Shown: positions 23,423 through 33,995 of the stretch, piece after piece
Layout: every line of letters begins with the position of its first letter
Numbering within the stretch: position 1 is the first letter of the stretch
Source: Gnetum montanum
Taxonomy: Eukaryota > Streptophyta > Gnetopsida > Gnetales > Gnetaceae
Reading direction: 5' to 3'
Assembly (NCBI GenBank): GCA_015680685.1
Contig: MNCI01017832.1
Location: 302,357-366,356 of the forward strand
DNA length: 64,000 bases
Notes under the pieces: generated by a model
What the model was told of the DNA's origin: nothing
Databases searched by the model: none
The model's input: the letters and a program-made list of their open reading frames with translations, nothing else
Translations under genes and position numbers: made by a program

Positions 23423-23991
23423 TGATGAACACCAATAAAATGGGTTGTGATATCACAAATGTGATATTATAGGCTCAACTACAATATCACATGTAATATT
23501 GTAGGGGTTATTTTGGCTATAAATATCCCTCACTTATCACATTAATGACATCAATTAACATAGCAATATCAAAACACTATCATTTTTTTTTGAATTTTAG
23601 TAGAAGTTAGTGAGCTCTTGCAATGTATTTTGAGTCAATTGTACATCTTTATTTAAGTGGAATGTACCTAAACGTATTGCATGAGTGGTAATAAAGATTG
23701 AGATTGATTCTCTTCCATTGGAACACTTTGACTTAGATTATATTTACTTTATAACATTTATTTTCCTATGTTGTTTACTTTCTAATTTGATGAGCTTAAT
23801 AATTTATTTTTCCACACACATTAGTAACTTGGTAGAATGAGTGTGACCAACTTTGAGCATAAACACATGTTCACTTAGTAATTCCAATAATATTATTGCT
23901 TGGTTTGTCCAGTAACATAATTGTTGGTAATGTGATCCATGAATGCAAAAATTCAAAATATGTACAAGAAGTTGAGATCAGACACTCATCA
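23423..23991 (+). mobile_element. Divergent plus-strand solo LTR of the gypsy family
   Basis: It starts TGATGAACACC and ends GACACTCATCA, matching the TGATGA...ACTCATCA ends of the other LTRs read in the opposite orientation. Near its start is the perfect palindrome TTGTGATATCACAA (23445-23458), then more GATATTAT/AATATCAC repeats. A TATA box GGCTATAAATATCCC follows at 23515-23529. Further on, GGTAATAAAGATTGAGATT matches the reverse complement of the B and C LTRs. No primer binding site, internal sequence or clear target duplication is visible, so it is an old solo copy. Confidence 0.55.
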
Positions 23992-24757
23992 CCCTTAGGC
24001 TAGAAGAGACCTTGATTTAGTTAATTATATTAATTAATTAATTAATTTCTATAGTTTATATTAGTTTATTAAGTAGTTGAATAATATTGTAATCATACAT
24101 CCCACCTTGCATTAAACCATATGCACTAGAGGCACTACTAGTTAAAGTGAGAAGACAGTGATTCATGATTACCAAATAACCTCTTAAACACTAACATTAG
24201 TACCATCCATGAATTATGATACACTCTACCATGAAACTTGTAGATAGTATGGTGGAGTGTTGGGCATACTCACTACCCATCATTTATGATAGGAATCCCC
24301 TTGGCCAAAAACACATGAAATTTCTCAATAGTAGGCATAGCAAAATGATTGTAAACACCAATGACAACGAGAATGTGAATTGCAAAGTTTACTTATGCAT
24401 ATCATTGCATTTAATAAATGAAAATATTATAATACATATGATATAAATAAGAAGCCCATGATGTCACAGTAAGGAAATGATATTTTTATATTTTTTTAAT
24501 ATTTTATAAATATAAAGAATAAAATAATAATTAAAACCTATTCAAAACCCTTGTAGTACAAGTACAATGTTTACACACAAAAGGAAATAAAACACATCTT
24601 CACATTACAATCTCTTATGGGATAAGCACAATGTGGAAATTTAACATATATGTAAATCATGTTGTAATCTCTCATGGGATAGGTGCGACACTAACACATA
24701 AAAGTGATAAAATCTCCTTAGTCACATCCTCAATAGCCCAACATCATTTTGTATAGG
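23992..24757. other. Non-coding, includes a TTAA-rich microsatellite
   Basis: A run of TTAATTAATTAATTAATT lies near 24024-24049. Otherwise no gene or element end is recognised. Repeated TCTCATGGGATA/TCTTATGGGATA words near 24610-24690 hint at a small local duplication. Confidence 0.5.
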
Positions 24758-24885
24758 TGATAAGTGGCAAGGTACCCCTACACCCAACCATATAAATCAA
24801 TAAGGCATTTATGCGTAATTCGGTTGAATTCCATGGAGCTATAGTTCTCCAGTGCACTAGTTTCTCTAGGAATTGAAATGGACGT
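24758..24885 (-). repeat. Fragment of an older gypsy LTR
   Basis: It starts TGATAAGTGGCAAGGTACCC like the other LTRs, and runs 128 bp to GACGT, where the LTR of element B begins afresh. Element B therefore landed inside this older LTR. The remainder of the older LTR was not found in the window. Confidence 0.75.
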
Positions 24886-25855
24886 TGATGAGTGGCAAGG
24901 TACCCCTACACTCAACCATACGAATACAAGCGTTTCACGCACGATTCAATCGAACTCAGTAGATAGGCTAGTTGTGGTATCTAGATAGTTACTCGTTGAT
25001 CGCAGTTCACTGTCTTCCCACCTAGACTAGTATTTTCTTTGTCACACATGGTTTAGTCTACAGTGAGGTGTATGATATGATTTCTATCCTAGTGCTACTC
25101 CTAGAGGCAATGGAAAGTAACTTTAATTTAACTAAGAGGGAAAAGGGAGAGAGAATCTAAGCTAGCCTAAGTGCGATGAGCATCCGTTCCTTAATCATCC
25201 GTACACATCTTGGACCTCGTGCATGACTACCACTGGGATTACCAAGCACATGGCCTAGGTACACTACTGGGATACCAAGTAGTCACACTTGAATGCTCAT
25301 GATTAAGTCGTACTCATTTCGTGTTTAAGGAGTTCAAGGTGAAGAGATATTAACTACGAAAGTAATAAATAACAATAACAATTAAATAATTAAACTAAGT
25401 GAATGATGCAATGATGAGGTAATCTCGATCTTTATTTTTGGTCATGTGCATGTCCAAGTACGTCACACTCGAATAAAGGTGTTGTACAATTACAATCACC
25501 ACATTGCAGGCATGCATTGGGGGAAAAGAGTTGAGAGGAAAAAATGACAAAAAGACTCTACTCTAATACTAAATTGACTATTGACTTTCCCGTGCACCCT
25601 ATTGTGTATTTATAGGCTCACACGGGAACCACAATATTACGTTTATGATATCTCTTGTCAGGCCGCAATATCGCGTACTCGATATCGCGGGTTCGATATT
25701 AAGACTTATCAGATATCAGGGGTTCGATAATAGGGGTCTGATAACAGGGGTCCGATATCAACACTTGGTTAAGAAAGGTCCAATATCAGCACCTGGTTAA
25801 CAAGGGTTCGATATCAAGGGTTTGATATCAACACCTGACAAACCATAATTTATCA
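24886..25855 (-). repeat. 3' LTR of element B
   Basis: 970 bp from TGATGAGTGGCAAGG to TTTATCA. The minus-strand TATA box lies at about 25604-25615 (plus strand GTATTTATAGG). Between it and the right end lies an expanded block (25637-25835) of GATATC-type words, for example CAATATCGCGTACTCGATAT, GGTTCGATATCAAGG and GGTCTGATAACAGG, in tandem decay. This is the longest such block in the window. Confidence 0.85.
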
Positions 25856-25871
25856 TACCCCCACGACTGAA
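25856..25871 (-). promoter_or_regulatory. Polypurine tract of element B
   Basis: The minus strand reads TTCAGTCGTGGGGGTA directly before the 3' LTR, the expected position of the plus-strand DNA primer. The same motif adjoins the right LTR boundary in C, D, F and G. Confidence 0.7.
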
Positions 25872-26039
25872 TAACAACCCGTCCTTGAGTTAAACAAAAT
25901 GGGAATGAGTCCAATTGAGTACATAGTGGATAGGTATGGGATTATTGACTAACTAGAAATTATTCATGCCATAGTGTGGGATTGAACAAAAAAAATTGGG
26001 ACATAGACACATAATTACAAAACTTAGTTGGAACTCATG

Positions 26040-26460
26040 TGGTTCTAGATGGTGGTGGTTCCTCCATGGGTGCTTTTCCTTTGTCCTGCATGCCAGGCTT
26101 CTGAGATTGATACCATTAAAGAAGAACCTAATGTTTCTCCTCTTCTATCCAAGGATTATGAGCCGTCCATCTTGATGTTCCAATGTTTGATGGAGTCAAC
26201 ACTTCCCATGGACACGGCAGCTACGGGAACACTTGATTAGCCTTGACATGCTATGCTGCAAATAACCATTGTTCCTCTTCACAGGCTCAAGCCTTGACCT
26301 CTCCACCTTTTTCTTGGCTAGATTGTGTAGTGACAAGAGTTCCCTGATGGATGCTAAATGATTGTGCCTCCTGCTTTGCATGGTTTTCATGAAGTCCTTG
26401 GCCTCTACCTCCCCCTGGGCATTCAGTTGCACTTCGAGAAGGTCCTCCTTGTTGTCCTAT
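26040..26460 (-). pseudogene. Remnant of the 3' ORF in element B
   Basis: The minus-strand sequence aligns with the C-terminal end of the 3' ORF in elements C and D. The plus-strand word GGTTCCTCCATGGGTGCTTTTCCTTTGTC matches the segment encoding MEEPPPPG in C. Only about 400 bases are left and several frames are used, so most of the coiled-coil coding region has been deleted. The N-terminal end lies near 26460, where a GGATATCTATAATCGCAC segment matches the sequence just upstream of the C ORF start. Confidence 0.65.
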
Positions 26461-27999
26461 TTTAGGGGATATCTATAATCGCACAAAGATCAATTGTTAG
26501 TAAGGTTATTGAAAGAAGTTTAATTATTTCATGCCTTAATCATTACCTTTAATAAATGTTAAATTCTTTACTTAGTATGATTTTAGAGTTAGAAATTTTT
26601 TCAAGGAAGTTGCCCTAAAAGTTTAATGTCAAACTAGGTTTGTTTAGGTGACACATCAAAGGACATGTAATGGTTTTGAGGAAAGTTTAATAAAATGATG
26701 ACAAAGGAAAGAATAGATTTGACAATGAAGTACTTAGAGGGTATAAAATAATTTGGTGGTATGCAACAAGGACAAATTACAAAAGTCATGCAAGTGGGTC
26801 CTCCCTAAAGTAGGTTCCAACCTAAAATGGCCTTGCGTAATCACACCTTAAAATGTCCAAAGGTATTAGAAAGGTTAAATGCAATCTACACCAATTTCAC
26901 AAAACACACACATGGAAATACCACCATGATGAGTTACAAATTCAACGCTACACAAGTTATGAGTCCCAATTACATGGACAAAGAGATGAGGTGAATTGTA
27001 GAAGGGATTGCAGAGATTGGGACATGAGGTAGCTGACCTAGGGCATAATGAATCTTGAGTGTAGGATGTGATTAATGTGTCTTTCGCCCGTTGCTCCAAA
27101 ATCAAGACCAAGTCCATTCCTTTGATCAATGACATAACATTGTTTCATCCCATGATGGACAACCATAAGAGTACCACGACAATAAGATGTATGATCACTT
27201 GGCAGTTTATTCAAGGGAGGAGTGATTCAGAATTTGTTTGTAGCACTTTGAGCTTGATCTTTTTATTTTCTTTTTGTGTGGTCACTTTGGCACACTGTTC
27301 TTGCTCTTTTTGTTTTTTATTTTTTTTTATTTTTTATTTTTTTATTTTTTTTATTTTTGACGAATGCTTAAGCCAGAGAAGCCGCCTACCTTTAGGCATG
27401 GGTGCATGTCTTTGTAGTGGGACCCCCTAGAATAGCATTGGTTTTCCTTGTTTGAGTGCCTTTTGATTACTCTTACTCCCATTTTTTATTAGATCTATAG
27501 GGATCTTAGTACAACCAAGCTACATGATAATTCCTACAAATGTCACCAAAGAGAATCCACAAGTCCCCTTGATGTCACACCCTGGTCATTCCCTCTTGGT
27601 CCATCCTTCTTCGCTCTGGGTATAATAAGCACAAAATTACTTTAAGTTTTAATGATGTTAAGAATATCATCATACCCAGAGTAGACCTCTTATTAATAGA
27701 ATGATCAGGTGGATGTGGTGAGCTCGCTTTCCAAATAATTTATAAGATTAGAGTTGACATAGTGGGGCAAGTTATAAGATGTTGTTAATTTATAAGGAGT
27801 TGACCCACTATGGTACTTGTGACCGTAAGATGGTATGCAAGGATCAACATGTCTCCCCATGTGACAATATTCATTAGGCCCCATGGTTGTTGGAGTATTA
27901 AGTGGTGGCCCTGATAAGGTAACATGAGGCATTGGGTTTGAAGAGGAAGATGCACCACAGTGTTGGACTTGTGTTGAGTTGGTAGATGTAGTGGTTTCT
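26461..27999 (-). other. Conserved non-coding spacer of element B
   Basis: It contains the block GTGGGTCCTCCCTAAAGTAG (near 26787-26810), which recurs in C, E1, F and G, and a T-rich tract at 27300-27358. It also has the words GGTGCATGTCTTTGTAGTGG and CATTCCCTCTTGGTCCATCC, shared with C. I see no coding potential. The spacer lies between gag and the 3' ORF. Confidence 0.65.
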
Positions 28000-29766
28000 G
28001 AACTGTGGTGTTCCTTTCTACGGTCATGTCCAAAGAAGGGACACATTTAATGTTGTAGAGGGTTCCCATTGCTATTGACAGTAGAAGCAAAGTAACATTC
28101 GTGGGTTGATGCTATGGTGCAAAACCTTCTAAAACACTTGGTGACGATGTAAAAGGAGGTGATGGATGAGAATGTTGAAATTGAGAGAAGTGTAATGTAC
28201 ATGGGGTGGTGGTCCTATTGGAGAGGATATGGGTTGATAGTATTGGGAGAATAATAATAATGTGGTGAGGTAGAAGATGTTGATCCAATTGGGGAAACAA
28301 GATGTTGAACTTGATAAGCACTTAGGTTCAGATGGTATGAAGGGTGTAACCAGTTTGGGGATGGCCTCCCGCATGATTGGGATTATTGCCACTATGATTG
28401 AACATAGTATTTCTGCATGAACTCTAGATGTAACATTCTTCCCCAATGCTCATGTAAATGTGACAAGATTTGGCATTAGCCTTGGGGTGATTGTATAGGC
28501 AAATGCTACATTGATCCGTATGATTAGAAGTTAAGTTCTTATTCTCTTCAACCCTTCTTTCCAATCATCTAAAGGTGTTCTATCTTGCTTCTTGGTTTGT
28601 CATGGTTCTACCTCTAATAGTGTTGGCATATTCTCCATATTTTCCATGCACCCATTCTATCATCTTATTAATATTTGCCTCAATTTCATCTAGTGATTAT
28701 TGCATTGGCAAAGATGGTTCCACCTCCTTGCAGTGAGTTGATTTCTCCTCTTCATAATCATGGACCCTTGTTGATTTTTGGGCCTGTTGAGATTTTTCAG
28801 CATTCTCCCATTTACCCATTTCTCCTTCTTCTTTTGCTACCCGCTTGATAAGATCTTGGAATTGATGGGTTTGTAGCTCATTTAGTTGACCTCAGGCGTA
28901 CATCCTTAGGATCTCCCTTGTTTCATTACGAAGCCGATCTATGATATGGTACATTAGCCTTTCCTCGGAGAAGCCATGGCTTGGGTAATTATTTAACAGT
29001 GCATAATATCTTTCTAGGGCCTTGTCCAAGGGTTCATGTTATGCTTGTTTCCACTCTTGGATTTGTCTCCTCAAGGCTGATACTCTCACATAGGTCTGAT
29101 ATCTTTCGTTGAAGAGTTCTACCATTATTGGCCAACGTCGGATTGATTTTGGTTTTAACAACCTATACCATACTTTTGTGTGGCCAATGAGTGTCATAGG
29201 AAAGAGCTTAATTTTTTGCCACTCATTATCAATATTGTTCCATACATAGGCATCATAGAAGGCTTGTAGATGATGTTGTTGATCTAAATCATAGCCTTCG
29301 AAAAACTTAGGAAAGTTGTTTAAGTCAAGCCCAGGTAGAAAGCTTTCCTTGCGATGCCTACAGGATATTCGAACGGCCTCTTGTATAGGAATTAGGCTCT
29401 TAGTGGCTAGCAGGGGTTCATCATCACTAAGTGGGTTATGAGTTTATGTATTGGGACGATGTTGTCCTTGTTCATGTTGGCATTCTCGATTTTCTTTCTG
29501 AGCTCGATTTTTAGTTCTAAGCTATTCCCTTGAAAGATAGTCATCCGTGTCATGATCTGACGTTGAAGAAGTAGAGGAAGAGAGGGAACTATAAAACTCA
29601 TTATGACTTTTGTAAGTCTTTCAATCATTCCCAAATAAGTTCTTGTTAGTATTCTAGAAGGTCCTAGGCCTTTTGAGCCTCCTCATTCTATGGGATGTCT
29701 CATCCTTACTAGAGGTGTTAGAGTTGGATGATGAAAGTCTTTGAGTATCATTGGGGTGTTCATGAA
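28000..29766 (-). pseudogene. gag remnant of element B (5' end missing)
   Basis: The minus strand encodes a zinc-knuckle-like peptide CSICLYNHPKANAKSC near 28460-28510 and KRVAKEEGEMGKWENAEKS near 28810-28850. Upstream are capsid-core sequences matching element C. The proline- and His-rich C-terminal portion lies at about 27705-28330 in several frames. Stops and frame changes are frequent. The sequence stops abruptly at 29766 where C inserted, so the gag start is absent here. Confidence 0.7.
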
Positions 29767-30554
29767 TGATGAGTGGCGAGGTACCCCTACACTCAACCAC
29801 ACGAATACGAGCGTCCTCATGTGTTATCCAGTTGAACTTCGTAGACGGACTAGTTGTGGCACCTAGATCGTTAACCTTAGGTCGCAGTTCGCTAATTCAT
29901 ATATGGTTTAGTCTAGAGTGGGGTGTATGATGTGTTCCTAATTCTAACGCTACTCCTGAAGGCAGTGGAAAATAATATTAACTAAGCTAAGCTAGGAGAG
30001 AAAAGGGTAAAAGAATCTAATCTAGCCTAAGTACGATGAGCATTCGATTCCTTCATAAACTGTACACATCTTGGACCTCGTGCATGACTACCACTGGGAT
30101 TACCAAGCGCAGATCCTAGGTATGCCACTGGGATACCAAGTAGTCACACTTAAATGCTCGTAATCAAGTCGTACTCATTCCGCGTTACTAGGAGACAAGG
30201 GTCAGAGGAAAAAGCAGTAAATAATACTTAAATAAACAAATAAATAAGAAAGTGAATGCTGCAATGATGAAGTAATCTCAATCTTTATTGCCGGTCATGT
30301 GCGTGTCCAAGTATGTCACACTCGAATAAATAATGCCATACAATTACATTCACCACACTGCGGGAAGACACTGGAAAAATAATCTAACTTTGGAGGGATC
30401 AAACTGCGAGAGTTTCACTACAATCTAAACTATCTATCCTTAACAAGGGAGAGCCACTTCTTATTTATAGACATTGCAGCGGACTATGATATCATGTACG
30501 TGATATCGTAGGGAAGACACGATATCGCGGCCCATGCAATATCACATCCCACCA
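29767..30554 (-). repeat. 3' LTR of element C
   Basis: 788 bp, TGATGAGTGGCGAGG to CCCACCA. The minus-strand TATA box is at 30461-30470 (plus strand TTATTTATAG). Next to it is the near-palindrome GATATCATGTACGTGATATC (30488-30507) and a second site ACGATATCGCG. It is close to the 37519 LTR but lacks about 36 bp present there (TGTCTTCCCACCTAGACTAG region). Confidence 0.9.
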
Positions 30555-30570
30555 TACCCCCATGACTGCA
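30555..30570 (-). promoter_or_regulatory. Polypurine tract of element C
   Basis: The minus strand reads TGCAGTCATGGGGGTA immediately before the 3' LTR. It is the same motif as in the other elements, preceded by GAGGATGAGTTTT. Confidence 0.7.
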
Positions 30571-30737
30571 TAAAAACTCATCCTCGAGTTACAAAGAGAA
30601 CAAGCTCCATTGATTACACAGTGTATAGGTATGGGATTATTAATTGAAAAAAGAAATGGAATAATTTTACAGTGTGGGAAGACACAACATAGAAAAGTAC
30701 TACACCTACTACAAAAATGTGGAACTCTTGTAGGTCC

Positions 30738-33482
30738 TGGTGGTGGTGGCTCCTCCATGGGTGATTTCCCTTTGTCATGTGCTCCAGGCTTTGAAGCTTG
30801 ATGACATTGAAGTATTGCCTGGAGCTTCTCCTCTTCAGTCCGAGGGTCTTGTGCCATCCATGCTAGTGTTCTGATGTTTGATGGAGTTGGCACTTCCCAT
30901 GGATAGGGTAGTTGTGGGAACATTTGGTTGGCTTTGACATAACACGCCGTGAACACCCGTCATTCCTCTTCATAGGCTCTGGCTTTGTACTTGTATTCAT
31001 GAAGATCTATTAGCTGTTGAGCCAATTCAGTTGCAACATCTTTCTGTCCTTGGTAGCTTGCCTTTACCACCTCAAGTTCAGAATTTGCGACATCTAATTT
31101 CTCAACCAACTTCTTGCGCTTTGCAAATTCTACTTCATATTTGATATGGGTGGAAGCTACCTGCTGCTTGAGCTCTGACCTTAGGTGCCTTTTTGTTAAC
31201 ATGGCAAGGTTGGCATATCTAAGGTTTGCCAACTCCATGTATTCTGTCAAGTCCTGGATTTGCAGGTCCCAGTTTTTAACTTCTGCTTGGTGGGCGAAGG
31301 TGTAAGTGTCCAATATGGCCCTCCAATCAATGTGTTGAGCACTAATAGTGTTGATTTAAGCCTTCGCCATATGGATCTCCTTCTCTAGGATTTATTTATA
31401 TATCCCCACCTGATCACAAAAATTCTCCTTCAGCTTCTCGTGTCGTTTAGCCTCATTTTGCCACGCGCTTATCTCTATTGCTGATTTTTGTCGAATAGCG
31501 CATACCTCCTTTATTGAGAAGATTCAGTTTTCTCTGGGTAAATAGCTTACATCTTGGTTGACCTGAATGAATTATTCTCATAGCTGATGAAAGTGTTCAT
31601 CGAGAACATTCTTTTGCTTCTCTACAGAGATCAACCGAAGGTTATCTGCAACCAACTGCTTATTCTCTTCTTCTAAGGACTTGAGAACCTTAAGATGTGC
31701 ATGGGTTTGCGCCTATGATGCGGAGGCATCCCAAACATTCATCTCCTTTTTGCCTACCACCTTCTTATTCTCTGCTATTGATTTTGTTAGCTGCTCCATT
31801 CTAAAAGTTTCTAGTTGGTTTGCGGGAACAAATTGTAGAGGATACTGCTATGCTACTTGTAAGGCCATGAGCTGCTCTTGTAATTTCTGCACTTTCGCTT
31901 CAGCATGCTCGACCCTCACTTCGGATATGACCATCTTACCCTCTATGAAAATGAGGTCTGATTGAATTGTTGTTACATCCTGGGGAATGTCAAACAGAGG
32001 CATCAAAACTTGTCCTGTTTGAAGTAATCTGTCAAGTGCATCCTCATGTTCTGCAGGAGTCATTGAGGTTTTGGCCAAAGTTTGAGCATCCCGTGCTCCT
32101 GTAAGATCTGCCGGTGGCACAACAGGTACGTTGAAAGATTTCTTGATGTGATCTGCGACCACATCTGTAGTTTCCACAGCATTTTGGTGTTGCATGACCA
32201 TCATAGTGGCCTCTTTACCAGTCTCTAACTGCACTTGAAAAGATGCTACGTTTCCTGAGATCTGTTGTGACCATATGATTTCCCCTCCTCTTGTTTGAAT
32301 TGAGACTTCACCCCTTGTGCGATCAAGCAAAATTGTAGGCTGAATGGCATCGTCGAAGACGCGGAAGAGGTTTGCATCATCATGACTTCCCCAACTGACC
32401 ATCTCAACGATGGTCCTCAGATGGCTCATCGACGGTCTATAGTCTTGTGGCAGTGGATCTTGGCCTATGCTGGGCCCTACTTCTTATTGTTGGCTAGAAC
32501 CTGTGGTTGGAGGTTGACTGGTTCCAACCCAATGTTCTTCTTGTTCTAGTCTCAACTCTTCGCTAGTGCTCTTTCTTGGAGCCAGGGCTTTTAGTAGTTT
32601 AGCATAAGAAGCATTTTGGGCTTTTTGAAGGATGTCATTAGTGTACCCCTGAATACCAACCCGTTGGCACAGTTTTCTGATAAGACAGGGAAAGGGCAGT
32701 GCCATCTTCCTTGACTTCCATTCTTCAAATCGCCTTAGGATCTCTGTCAAATATAGATAGGGAAGGTTAGCGTTAACCTTTCCCATCAACATTACACATC
32801 CTTTGGCTGCATATGTGGATATTCTTTTCAAGCCTTTTGTGGGGAAGAGGTGATAGGTTCCAATTTTGAAATAAACTCTCTCTTTCGTTGTCAATTCACC
32901 AAATGCTTTGTCTATGCCATAAGCCTTCTCTAACCAATCCTTTCACACATCAAGGTTTGAACGGGTGGATAATCGAGCAACATGGGGGCCCATATTTGGA
33001 AGGTTTAACACCTTCGAAATTGCCTATGTAGAGAAGTCAACTGTCACACCACAAATGTTAACTGTGGTGCCTTGCTCCCTATTGTGCTAGAACTGGTATG
33101 TTTCACCTAAGTACCAGGCACCACTTTCAGAGAGGACAAGCCATAAGGGAGACCCCTTGAGGTGATCTCTAACAGCCTTAGGAGCGAACTCTGCAAAAGA
33201 TTTGAAGTTTAGCTCCACAATCATCGCAGCGAATGTGGACTTCTCATGGATAGCCTGAATACACTCCAAGGGCAACGTGAGTTGTTTTCCCAGTTTAGGC
33301 TCAACAACAACACCTCCTTCTACCTGCCTGGACCATCTGGTAGGAGGTTCTTTTCGATGGATGCTGAATGATTACACCTCCTATTCTGTATGTTATCCGA
33401 CAGGGCCTTGTCTTCCACCTCTTCGAGATTGTTTTGCTCCACTTTGAACAGGACTCTCCTGTTGTGCACGTTTCGGGGCCAT
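30738..33482 (-). pseudogene. 3' ORF of element C: ~914-codon coiled-coil protein with stops
   Basis: The start is the ATG at 33482 (MAPKRAQQESP), whose basic N-terminus parallels MEPKPRHPRD in E1. One frame runs to about 30738 with no frameshift, broken only by scattered stop codons. In order it has: a basic tail; a globular part with ESGAWYLGETYQF and later KMALPFPCLIRKLCQRVGI, which loosely recalls the putative plant transposon protein domain found near Athila-like elements; a low-complexity linker; and long heptad-like stretches such as ELKQQVASTHIKYEVEFAKR with SELEVVKASYQGQKDV, predicted coiled coil. A proline-rich end (MEEPPPPGP) closes it. Position and strand match the env-like ORF of Athila elements, but I see no signal peptide or membrane span. 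Function is unknown; it may be a dimeric nucleic-acid-binding or particle protein. D, E1 and B carry related copies. Confidence 0.7.
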
Positions 33483-33767
33483 TTTGCAATCACACGGGTC
33501 AAGCATTAGTAAGGTTATTTTTAAAGTCAAGTTATACCTTATTGCTTGTCTTAATTGAAGATCTTATGTTATAACGTGTGATCGTGCCCAAAAATTGTAA
33601 TAATGAGTCTTTTGAATTAGGTGGTTTTCATTTTAATCTCCTGGTGTACCTAAGGTCATATGATTTTTGGCACAATTATTCTAAGTGTTAGTGTTAATTA
33701 CCCTAATTGGTGTCCTTTGGGCGATGATAAATTTTAAAAAAGTTAGGTACTTTTCGGCAAGTTTCTC

Positions 33768-33995
33768 TCCCCCACGACTAAACTGAAAACTCTGGGATCA
33801 AGCAGGTTTAAACGGAATGAAAATCGGAGCACCAGTGAGCGAGATATGAGTGAAAAAGCAAGGGTCACGCAATCGCAAGTTGTAGAGAAAAATTTCAAAA
33901 ACTCCCCTCGTGTGAATGGCAAAATGATGCTAAGTGTTGTGGTGGGGGTTCCTATTTATAGGTAAATAGGACATGATATCGCGTACGCGATATCA
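33768..33995 (-). promoter_or_regulatory. Internal promoter-like block of element C with second polypurine motif
   Basis: Reading on the minus strand toward the 3' ORF: a perfect 22-bp palindrome at 33974-33995 (half-site TGATATCGCGT), then a TATA box (CCTATAAATAGG, 33951-33962), then TTTAGTCGTGGGGG at 33769-33782, and the ORF start at 33482. The palindrome-TATA arrangement copies that of the element's own LTR, and the G-run motif copies the polypurine tract. It could drive a separate transcript for the 3' ORF and supply a second priming site. Both roles are inferred. Confidence 0.55.

Larger units (their letters stand above)
24886..29766 (-). mobile_element. Gypsy element B, no pol, interrupted by element C
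   Basis: Read on the minus strand, the visible part is gag, a long spacer, a remnant of the 3' ORF, a polypurine tract and the 3' LTR. No protease, RT or integrase sequence is present, so the element is non-autonomous. Its 5' part (gag start, primer binding site and 5' LTR) is cut off at 29766, where element C begins. It inserted into an older LTR at 24885. The possible target duplication is GACGT on the left; the partner site is not visible. Confidence 0.75.

Noticed and set aside
27068-27430. 120-codon plus-strand frame with an FFLFFFIFYFF-rich tail
   Set aside because: It is a translation of the spacer's T-rich tract on the antisense strand of element B.
30738-33482. Retroviral envelope protein
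   Set aside because: The 3' ORF is in the env position, but I see no signal peptide, transmembrane segment or fusion-type motif; coiled coils and a basic tail dominate.
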